A stretch of 64,000 bases of DNA, from positions 3,223,001 through 3,287,000 of the forward strand of contig NZ_CP109067.1 in NCBI RefSeq assembly GCF_035917335.1. Direction: 5' to 3'. Under the pieces are notes generated by a model. That model worked only from the letters and a program-made list of their open reading frames with translations, did not search any database and was not told where the DNA came from. Positions 58,298 through 64,000 of this stretch are shown in pieces. The first letter of the stretch is position 1. Each line of letters opens with the position of its first letter. Both the position numbers and the translations under genes were made by a program. Source of the stretch: Micromonospora sp. NBC_01813 (GTDB taxonomy: Bacteria; Actinomycetota; Actinomycetes; Mycobacteriales; Micromonosporaceae).

Positions 58298-59452
58298 TCA
58301 GGACCGGAACGGGCCGCGTACCTCGTAGGTGATGCCGCCGGCCGACAAGCCGGCGGTGCCCCGTTGCGAGGAGAAGTAGAACCGGGTGCCGTCCGGGGAG
58401 AACGCCGGGCCGCAGATCTCCGACGACGACTGCCCGCTGATCCGCAGGAACGGCGCGATCCGCTCGTCCGGGGTGATCAGGCAGATCTCCATGTTGCCGC
58501 CGTCCTCGGCGACGTACAGGTCGCCGCCCGGCGTACCGGTGATGTTGTCGACGCCGGTCAGCGGCGGTGTGCCGGTCACCAGCGAGTCGTCGTAGGCCAG
58601 GTCGATTCGCTGGTCGACCGCGTCGTACGCCCAGACCCGGTTGTCGCCCTTGGTGGTGAACCAGCAGACGCCGTCGGCGTAGTGGCAGCCTTCGCCGCCG
58701 TTGAACCGCTTGGCCCCGGAGACCTGGTTACGGGTCAGCGTCGGGCTGCCGTCCGGGTCGGGCACCCGGGCCCAGGTCACCGGGCCGCTGGTGGCGGTGC
58801 CGGCGACCAGCACCTCCAGGGTGCCGGCGGACAGGTTTCCCCAGGTGGTGGGGCGGAAGCGGTAGAAGCAGCCGTTGGTCTCGTCCTCGGTCAGGTAGAT
58901 CACCCGGCGGACCGGGTCGGCGGCGGCGGCCTCGTGGTTGAACCGGCCCATCGCGTCGCGTCGCACCGCGCCGGTGCCACCGAGCGGATAGGTCTCGTAG
59001 ACGAAGCCGCGGTTGACCTCCTCGCAGGACAGCCAGGTGCCCCAGGGCATCGCGCCGCCGGCACAGTTGCGGTTGGTGCCGGCCAGGATCCGGTACGCCG
59101 AGGCGATGCTGCCGTCGGAGTCGAACCGGATCGCCGACGCCCCGCCGGTGCGGGAGATCTCCGAGTTGGAGACGTAGACCCAGCCGGTGCCGGCGGGGAA
59201 GCAGGCGCCGCCGTCCGGGGCGTCGTGCCAGACGTACGAGGTGGTGCCGACCCGCTGCCGGGAGCGGGCGACGACCCGGCTGGTGAATCCGCCGGGTAGC
59301 GCGATGCCGTTGGCGTCGGGGCCGGCGAGTGGGCCGTACGGGCTGACGGCGGGCTGGGCCGGGGCGGCGAACGCGCCGGTCCAGAGGCTGCCGGAGAAGG
59401 CGGCGGCGCCGGCGCCGACCACGGTGGCGCGCAGCACTGTACGACGATCCAT
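58298..59452 (-). CDS. Tat-exported DUF839 (PhoX-like) protein
   Basis: This 384-residue protein has a twin-arginine signal (MDRRTVLRATVVGAGAAAF) and a PhoX/DUF839 beta-propeller (GGAMPWGTWLSCEEVNRGFVYE, GRFNHEAAAADP, TEDETNGCFYRF, GEGCHYADGVCWFTTKGDNRVWAYD). Some relatives are calcium-dependent alkaline phosphatases. It is shorter than PhoX, so phosphatase activity is uncertain. It is released or kept in the cell wall space. Confidence 0.88.
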   Translation of the reverse strand: MDRRTVLRATVVGAGAAAFSGSLWTGAFAAPAQPAVSPYGPLAGPDANGIALPGGFTSRVVARSRQRVGTTSYVWHDAPDGGACFPAGTGWVYVSNSEISRTGGASAIRFDSDGSIASAYRILAGTNRNCAGGAMPWGTWLSCEEVNRGFVYETYPLGGTGAVRRDAMGRFNHEAAAADPVRRVIYLTEDETNGCFYRFRPTTWGNLSAGTLEVLVAGTATSGPVTWARVPDPDGSPTLTRNQVSGAKRFNGGEGCHYADGVCWFTTKGDNRVWAYDAVDQRIDLAYDDSLVTGTPPLTGVDNITGTPGGDLYVAEDGGNMEICLITPDERIAPFLRISGQSSSEICGPAFSPDGTRFYFSSQRGTAGLSAGGITYEVRGPFRS

Positions 59453-59581
59453 CTCGAACCTCCATCGACGCTGGTCGCATCGATGAAGTTAGGCTCCGCC
59501 GGTGGCCGCGGATATCGACTGAGGTTAACGGCGGGCGAGGATCGGCCGAAGTACGGTGGTGGCAGCCACCGCGATTTCCGG

Positions 59582-59587
59582 TACAGT
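59582..59587 (+). promoter_or_regulatory. -10 hexamer of the aroG leader
   Basis: TACAGT lies seven bases before the GTG of the leader peptide, placing transcription start at or next to that GTG. Confidence 0.6.
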
Positions 59588-59594
59588 GTCGGTC

Positions 59595-59654
59595 GTGACG
59601 CGTTCGTATCGATGGTTTAGGCAGCCGGCCCTGATGCCGGTGGCTCAGCCTTGA
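59595..59654 (+). CDS. aroG leader peptide (19 aa)
   Basis: GTG 59595 opens the frame MTRSYRWFRQPALMPVAQP, which ends in TGA at 59652-59654. Residues 5, 7 and 8 are Tyr, Trp and Phe, the three aromatic amino acids made by the downstream pathway. No Shine-Dalgarno site is present, but TACAGT lies seven bases upstream, so the peptide is probably read from a leaderless mRNA. It is followed by alternative stems and then aroG. Confidence 0.75.
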   Translation: MTRSYRWFRQPALMPVAQP

Positions 59655-59712
59655 CCTGACGTCACCCCACCAGAGCCGGCCGAGGGCAGAGGGCATCGAG
59701 CCCCTGCCCTTT
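59624..59712 (+). promoter_or_regulatory. Transcription attenuator upstream of aroG
   Basis: A terminator stem is formed by AGGGCAG plus GGGC (59683-59694, one bulged A) with GCCC plus CTGCCCT (59700-59710), then TT. An antiterminator can form between 59628-59646 and 59673-59687, which uses the left arm of the terminator. An early stem (GCCGGC 59624-59629 with GCCGGT 59636-59641) can block the antiterminator. A ribosome stalled at the Tyr/Trp/Phe codons would favour antitermination. Confidence 0.7.
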
Positions 59713-59787
59713 CGTATGCCAACGAGCAGCCGGCTCGGACCTGGGGGCGCCGGCGCCCCGGGGGGCTGGCGGAAGGAAAGACACCCG

Positions 59788-60870
59788 ATGATCCCCACCG
59801 GACGCGTCACCGATCAACGCATCGACCGGGTCGTGCCACTGACCACCCCCGCACTGCTGCACCACGAATTGCCGCTCGACGATCAACTCGCGGCGCGGGT
59901 GCTGGACGGCCGACGAGCCGTCGCCGGGGTGCTCGACGGGCAGGACGACCGGCTGCTCGTCGTGGTCGGCCCCTGCTCGGTGCACGACCCGGCAGCTGCC
60001 CTCGAGTACGCCCACCTGCTGGCCGGTGCCGCCGAGCGCCACGCCGACGACCTGCTCATCGTGATGCGGGTCTACTTCGAGAAGCCGCGCTCCACCGTCG
60101 GCTGGAAGGGCCTGATCAACGACCCCGGCCTGGACGGGTCCGGGGACGTCAACACGGGGCTGCGGACCGCCCGGTCGCTGCTGCTCGAAGTGCTGCGGAC
60201 CGGGCTGCCGGTGGGTTGCGAGTTCCTCGACCCGATCACCCCGCAGTACATCGCCGACACGGTGGCCTGGGGTGCTATCGGCGCCCGTACGGTGGAGAGC
60301 CAGGTGCACCGTCAACTCGCCTCCGGGCTGTCGATGCCGATCGGGATGAAGAACCGTCCCGACGGCAGCGTCGAGACGGCGGTCGACGCCATCCGGGCCG
60401 CTGCCGTGCCGCATGTCTTCCCCGGCATCGACATGTCCGGCACTCCGGCGATCCTGCACACCCGGGGCAACGCCGACTGCCATCTGGTGCTGCGCGGCGG
60501 TGCCGGCGAGCCGAACTACGACGCCGACTCGGTGACCGCCGCGCTGACCCTGCTACGCGCCGCTGGTCTGCCGCAACGTCTGGTCATCGACGCCAGCCAC
60601 GGCAACAGTGGCAAGGACCACCGCCGCCAGCCGCTGGTGGCCGACGACATCGCCGAGCAGCTCGGCGCGGGCCAACGGGGCATCGCCGGGGTGATGCTGG
60701 AGTCGTTCCTGGTGCCGGGGCGCCAGGACCTGGACCCGACCCGCGAACTCGTGCACGGCCAGTCGGTGACCGACGCCTGTCTCGGCTGGGACCAGACCGC
60801 CGAGGTGCTCGAGCGGTTGGCTGCCGCCGTCGGTGACCGCCGGGCCGCGCTCGCCGCCACCCAGCGGTGA
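59788..60870 (+). CDS. aroG: 3-deoxy-7-phosphoheptulonate synthase (class I)
   Basis: This 360-residue enzyme condenses phosphoenolpyruvate and erythrose 4-phosphate, the first step of the shikimate pathway. Class I signatures are VVGPCSVHDP, YFEKPRSTVGWKGLINDP, the GARTVESQVHRQLASGLSMPIGMKN block and IDASHGNSGKDHRRQ. AAGGAAAG lies seven bases before ATG 59788. It sits behind an aromatic amino acid attenuator and ends at a convergent terminator. Confidence 0.96.
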   Translation: MIPTGRVTDQRIDRVVPLTTPALLHHELPLDDQLAARVLDGRRAVAGVLDGQDDRLLVVVGPCSVHDPAAALEYAHLLAGAAERHADDLLIVMRVYFEKPRSTVGWKGLINDPGLDGSGDVNTGLRTARSLLLEVLRTGLPVGCEFLDPITPQYIADTVAWGAIGARTVESQVHRQLASGLSMPIGMKNRPDGSVETAVDAIRAAAVPHVFPGIDMSGTPAILHTRGNADCHLVLRGGAGEPNYDADSVTAALTLLRAAGLPQRLVIDASHGNSGKDHRRQPLVADDIAEQLGAGQRGIAGVMLESFLVPGRQDLDPTRELVHGQSVTDACLGWDQTAEVLERLAAAVGDRRAALAATQR

Positions 60871-60886
60871 GCTGACGCCGGTACTC

Positions 60887-60922
60887 CGGTCGCCCCCGGG
60901 CCGGGTGGCCTGGGGGCGACCG
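60887..60922. terminator. Bidirectional terminator
   Basis: CGGTCGCCCCC (60887-60897) and GGGGGCGACCG (60912-60922) form an 11-bp stem, extended by inner pairs, between the convergent aroG and GlsB-like genes. Confidence 0.75.
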
Positions 60923-60949
60923 AGTCAGCCGGGCCTGCGCGTCGGCCGG

Positions 60950-61240
60950 TCAGGAGACCGCGCGCCCCCGTGCGTCGGTTGGTCGGTGCCCGGCCACCCG
61001 GGCGGCGATCCACACGAAGAAGACCGCCAGCGCCACCTGGATCGCATGCCGTAGCCAGTCGATCCCGGCGGTCTCCCCGATGCCGAGCCAGGTGGCGATC
61101 ACCCCGCCGAGCAGCGCGGCGGCGATGCCGACTCCGATGGTCAGCCAGATCGAGATGTTCTGGCGTCCGGGCAGCAGCAGCCGACCGAGAGCGCCAATGA
61201 CGGCGCCAGCGACCAGCGCCCACAAAATAGTGCCGATCAT
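60950..61240 (-). CDS. GlsB/YeaQ/YmgE family membrane protein
   Basis: This 96-residue protein has three membrane helices and the family start MIGTILWALVAGAVIGALGRLLLPGRQN, followed by a second GxxGA region. These proteins are induced by stress and have no known reaction. GGAGG lies eight bases before ATG 61240. The 358-base spacer that follows (61241-61598) holds no gene I can support, but it has a 40-bp palindrome. Confidence 0.9.
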   Translation of the reverse strand: MIGTILWALVAGAVIGALGRLLLPGRQNISIWLTIGVGIAAALLGGVIATWLGIGETAGIDWLRHAIQVALAVFFVWIAARVAGHRPTDARGRAVS

Positions 61241-61342
61241 GGATCTCACCTCCGGGACCGAGCCTAGGTGGCCCGGCCACCGCCGGGAGGCGGAACCACG
61301 AGGGTGGGCAGGGTGAACTCCGGTCTCAGCTGCCGGGATACG

Positions 61343-61382
61343 CCGTGGTGCCCCTGGCCCAGCTGGGCCAGGGGCACCACGG
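61343..61382. repeat. 40-bp perfect palindrome
   Basis: CCGTGGTGCCCCTGGCCCAG (61343-61362) is followed at once by its perfect inverted copy (61363-61382). It lies in the divergent spacer between the GlsB-like gene and the small gene at 61599. Confidence 0.9.
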
Positions 61383-61598
61383 TGTCGACGCGCAGGTCGC
61401 CTCTCGGCGAGTGGCACGACGCGGCTCCAGCCGAACGGTATTCCGCGACGGCGTTGTTGGTGAGGCCCGGGGACACTGGACGCGCCGACACTTCAGTGAA
61501 CCACGACCGCTGGCGGGATGTTCCCGGGAGTGGGTGCGCCGGGTCACCCTCACCCGGCCGCCTCGTTTGCTCCGTGCCGCCCGGGGTAGCAGGCGGGG

Positions 61599-61817
61599 GT
61601 GACCGATGAATCGTCCCAAGCCGGGCTCTATGAGCTGCTCGATGACATCTATCTCGGCAAGGAACGGGTGAGCCGGGGCGAGATAGCCCGGCGGGCGGTC
61701 GCCGCCGAACTGCCCGCGCACCTGTTGACCAGGATCAACGCGCTGCCCGAGGGCGAATACGCCCAGGACGAGGCGGAAGAGGTCCTGCACTCCTCGACGG
61801 AAGGCGAACTCCCGTGA
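61599..61817 (+). CDS. Small hypothetical protein
   Basis: This 72-residue protein starts MTDESSQAGLYELLDDIYLG and is helical and acidic, with RGEIARRAVAAELPAHLLTRINALPEGEYAQDEAEEVL. It resembles small actinobacterial proteins of unknown function. GTG 61599 is the first start; GGCGGGG lies just upstream. It overlaps the next gene by GTGA. Confidence 0.65.
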   Translation: MTDESSQAGLYELLDDIYLGKERVSRGEIARRAVAAELPAHLLTRINALPEGEYAQDEAEEVLHSSTEGELP

Positions 61818-62014
61818 ACGACGACCAGACCGACCCGCGTACCGCCCTGGGTCAGACCCCCGACGGCCAGCCGCCCGAGGACGACCCGGACTTCGCCGGT
61901 GAGCACGACGACACCGCCGTGGCCAACGACATCATCGAGGGCACCGACTCGCGGGAGCCGGAGTCCCCGCGTGGCTGGTCCGGGCTGGAAAAGCCCGGCA
62001 TCACCGCCGACTGA
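61814..62014 (+). CDS. Small acidic hypothetical protein
   Basis: This 66-residue protein is acidic and proline-rich (MNDDQTDPRTALGQTPDG, ending GWSGLEKPGITAD) and probably disordered. Its GTG overlaps the stop of the preceding gene, so the two form an operon. Its 3' end overlaps the convergent DUF1360 gene by 14 bases. Function is unknown. Confidence 0.6.
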   Translation: MNDDQTDPRTALGQTPDGQPPEDDPDFAGEHDDTAVANDIIEGTDSREPESPRGWSGLEKPGITAD

Positions 62015-62555
62015 CCCCGGCCGCCGGGGGTGGATTCGCGTCGACGTGACGGGCCGCGGCGTAGGCCATCTGCAGGAAGTCGGAGCCGGCCACCGCTGTG
62101 AAACAGGTGGCGATCAACCGGGTCGCCCGCGGCGCGAACACCAGTCCGCTGGTCATCGCCGTCGCGATCCACACCGCGAGGCAGAACGGGCAGCTGACCA
62201 TCTCGCCGAAGACGTGCCGGGAATCGCCCGCGTCGTCACGCACCTCCTCGGCGATCTCGCCGGCACCCAGCGGCTTCTCGTAGCGGGTGAACGGAGCGCG
62301 TAGCGGGCTGGTCACCGCATCCTTGCTGAGTAGCCGGCTCAACTTGTGGGTGGCCACGGTGATCAGCACGACGTCGCCGACACCGACCCGTGGCGGCAGC
62401 CGGCGGCCGGTCAGCCGGACCGCCGCCGCGATGCCGGCGACTCCGCAGGCGTAGACCGTCAGCGCCCGCGCGTAGGCGCCGAGCGGCCGGTCGCCCGGCG
62501 GCGCGTACGGCCGCGACGACCCGGCGCGGTTGCGAATCCAGTCACGTACCGCCAT
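62001..62555 (-). CDS. DUF1360 membrane protein
   Basis: This 184-residue protein has DUF1360 features: VLITVATHKLSRLLSKDAVTSPLRAPFTRYE and SCPFCLAVWIATAM, with three or four membrane helices. Related Bacillus proteins are sporulation-linked, but the function here is unknown. GAGGGGG lies six bases before ATG 62555. Confidence 0.9.
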   Translation of the reverse strand: MAVRDWIRNRAGSSRPYAPPGDRPLGAYARALTVYACGVAGIAAAVRLTGRRLPPRVGVGDVVLITVATHKLSRLLSKDAVTSPLRAPFTRYEKPLGAGEIAEEVRDDAGDSRHVFGEMVSCPFCLAVWIATAMTSGLVFAPRATRLIATCFTAVAGSDFLQMAYAAARHVDANPPPAAGVSRR

Positions 62556-62570
62556 CTTGCGCCCCCTCGG

Positions 62571-62912
62571 TCAGCCGGCGTTGAGGTTGTCGGTGACGGC
62601 ACCGACCAGGCCGACCAGGGTCTCGTCGGCGATCCGCACCAGTTGCTCGTGCGGCAGGTCGGCGTCCAGTTCCAACCGGAGCGTCGCGCCGCCCGCCTGC
62701 GCCGGATACACCCGCAGGACCGCCGACCACGGCCCGTCGGGTGCCACCCACCGGGCTTGCAGCTCGTCGCCACCGTCGACCGGTCGCGCCGTGGTCTGCC
62801 GCAGCTGTGCCGGCAACCACGCGCTCCGCCGAGCCGGATCCGCCGCCGTGCCGTAGGCCACCTCGGGTGGCGCGGAAACCCCGCGTTCGGCGTACGCCGG
62901 CACGCCCGTCAC
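62571..62912 (-). CDS. SRPBCC-like hypothetical protein
   Basis: This 113-residue protein has a helix-grip-like layout (YAERGVSAPPEVAYGTAADPARRSAWLP, then strands and a C-terminal helix LVRIADETLVGLVGAVTDNLNAG). It is likely a small START/SRPBCC domain protein, with modest certainty. Its start overlaps the stop of the upstream DUF6158 gene. Confidence 0.72.
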   Translation of the reverse strand: MTGVPAYAERGVSAPPEVAYGTAADPARRSAWLPAQLRQTTARPVDGGDELQARWVAPDGPWSAVLRVYPAQAGGATLRLELDADLPHEQLVRIADETLVGLVGAVTDNLNAG

Positions 62913-63277
62913 CGCCCGTCGCGCAGTCGGGCCTGATCGACCTCTCGACCCGGGTGCCGGGTGAGGTACTCGGTCTCCAGGTCGGCGGTGCGCCGCAGAT
63001 GATTGGCCAGTGCCGCGTCGGTGCCGTGCCGCAGCGTCTCCAGCCGGGTCCGGTGCAGGCTGCCCATCTCGCGGAGCAGGTCGTCGTCGGTCAGCTCGAC
63101 AGCGTCGATTCCCGGCCCGCCGCCGATCTCGTCATCGGCGGCCGGCAACCCGTCGTCTGCCTGGTCGCCGTCCCAACCGGCCATCCGCCCGCCGGACGTC
63201 GGCCAGCCGGGCCGGGGCTCGTACGGGGTGCCGGCAGCCGCTGGTGTGTAGTTTCCGTACCGTGCTGAGTCAGTCAT
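62909..63277 (-). CDS. DUF6158 family protein
   Basis: This 122-residue protein has a variable N-terminus and the DUF6158 block ELTDDDLLREMGSLHRTRLETLRHGTDAALANHLRRTADLETEYLTRHPGREVD. It is helical, and its function is unknown. GGAGG lies six bases before ATG 63277. It is cotranscribed with the SRPBCC-like gene. Confidence 0.88.
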   Translation of the reverse strand: MTDSARYGNYTPAAAGTPYEPRPGWPTSGGRMAGWDGDQADDGLPAADDEIGGGPGIDAVELTDDDLLREMGSLHRTRLETLRHGTDAALANHLRRTADLETEYLTRHPGREVDQARLRDGR

Positions 63278-63420
63278 CTCCGGCCTCCGGGGAGTCGACG
63301 AGGCGTCACCTCGGTGGGGTTCCCCCGCGGCAGCCGGTCAAACTTGCCCAGTCCGGGCCGGATCGCTGACTACGACGGCTCGTCGGAGGTGCCGATCCAC
63401 CGGCCGGTACGCTTTCGGGC

Positions 63421-63879
63421 ATGCGGCAGCTGTCGACCCCCGGGTGGATTCTGCGCCACCTCGCGGCGGTGGCGCTGGTCGCCGGTTTCCTCGCCCTTGG
63501 CTGGTGGCAGATCAGCCGGGCCGTCGCCGGCAACACCCTGAGCTGGGCGTACGCGGTCGAATGGCCAGTTTTCGCGGCTTTCGTGGTTTTCATCTGGATT
63601 CGGGAGATGCGCCAAGCGCTGCACCAGGCCGTACCGACCGACCAGGGGCCGCCGCCGGTCGACGTACCGGCGGATTCCGGGCCACCGGCGGACGTCGCGC
63701 CGGCGGAGTCCGCTCCGCGGCCGGTCGGCGCGGTGCGGATCGGTCGACCGGTCCGGGTCCGATCGGTTGCCCGTACGCCCGCCACCCAGCCGGACGACCC
63801 GGAGTTGGCCGCGTACAACCACTACCTGGCCTGGCTCAACGCCAATCCGCATGCCCGGGCCGGCGATTACCCCGGCTGA
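63421..63879 (+). CDS. Hypothetical membrane protein
   Basis: This 152-residue protein has two membrane helices ([19 protein letters not shown] and [20 protein letters not shown]), a proline-rich linker and a C-terminal motif [21 protein letters not shown]. It is found beside DUF3817 genes in actinobacteria, as here. TACGCT (63408-63413) lies seven bases before ATG 63421, a clear leaderless promoter. Confidence 0.85.
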   Translation: MRQLSTPGWILRHLAAVALVAGFLALGWWQISRAVAGNTLSWAYAVEWPVFAAFVVFIWIREMRQALHQAVPTDQGPPPVDVPADSGPPADVAPAESAPRPVGAVRIGRPVRVRSVARTPATQPDDPELAAYNHYLAWLNANPHARAGDYPG

Positions 63880-63933
63880 CCGACCGGGGCACGGTGACGA
63901 CCGGGTGCGAGCCCGCACGAGAAAGGACGCGCA

Positions 63934-64000
63934 GTGTCTGGCGCACTAACCCGATACCGGCTGATCGCGTACGTGGTCGGTGTGGTGCTGATCCTGTTGA
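63934..64000 (+). CDS. DUF3817 membrane protein, 5' fragment
   Basis: The window ends in the first 22 codons, MSGALTRYRLIAYVVGVVLI, which match the start of DUF3817 integral membrane proteins. GAAAGGA lies six bases before GTG 63934. It follows the membrane protein gene on the same strand. Confidence 0.75.
   Translation, partial: MSGALTRYRLIAYVVGVVLILL

Overview
The window is a chromosomal segment of a high-GC actinomycete. The gene set and order (gatC-gatA-gatB, ligA, mnmA with a cysteine desulfurase, etfBA, a DUF397/XRE pair, DUF6232, DUF6158, F420-linked reductase, many GTG starts, leaderless promoters) point to the Micromonosporaceae, near Micromonospora or a relative. No tRNA, rRNA, CRISPR array, prophage or intact insertion sequence was seen, so this is core-type chromosome with small accessory modules.

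Layout. 1-7.3 kb: end of an acetyltransferase, an iron-box-linked DUF1540 protein, a PQQ-type sugar dehydrogenase lipoprotein, a membrane metallophosphoesterase, a divergent DUF2000/AraC pair, unknown small proteins and an XRE/DUF397 pair. 7.4-12.8 kb: the gatCAB amidotransferase genes, split between gatA and gatB by an AAA ATPase/DUF4276 pair that resembles an OLD/PARIS-type defence module. 12.9-21.4 kb: a GGDEF-EAL protein, ligA, a MetE-like synthase, mnmA and its sulfur donor, a cysteine desulfurase. 21.5-24.6 kb: a class F sortase and DUF4397 surface protein, divergent from an ECF sigma factor and its zinc anti-sigma factor. 24.7-33.5 kb: etfBA, DUF202 membrane proteins, a DrrAB-type exporter, a thiamine-diphosphate enzyme and an enoyl-CoA hydratase. 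33.4-39.6 kb: a PrsW-like protease, lipoproteins, an SRPBCC protein behind a 28-bp palindrome, a frameshifted DNA-binding pseudogene, YccF and ribokinase. 39.7-45.8 kb: an ABC ATPase, a ROK regulator divergent from a family 3 glycosidase, ahcY and an F420/NADP oxidoreductase-like gene. 45.9-55.3 kb: two PadR/HAAS modules (one driving an ABC exporter), an NDH-2-like enzyme, CBS protein, PP2C phosphatase, asd and a DksA-like protein. 55.4-64 kb: paired M16 peptidases, a Tat-exported DUF839 protein, aroG behind a leader-peptide attenuator, and small membrane or unknown proteins.

Regulation. Many genes start 6-7 bases after a TANNNT-like hexamer, as expected for leaderless mRNAs; others have clear GGAGG sites. 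Strong perfect hairpins separate most convergent genes. A palindromic repeat family occurs twice at gene 3' ends, and short tandem repeats that copy the stop codon mark several gene ends. The best regulatory find is the aroG leader: a leaderless 19-residue peptide with Tyr, Trp and Phe, followed by mutually exclusive antiterminator and terminator stems. The best candidate system is the ATPase/DUF4276 pair inside the gat cluster.
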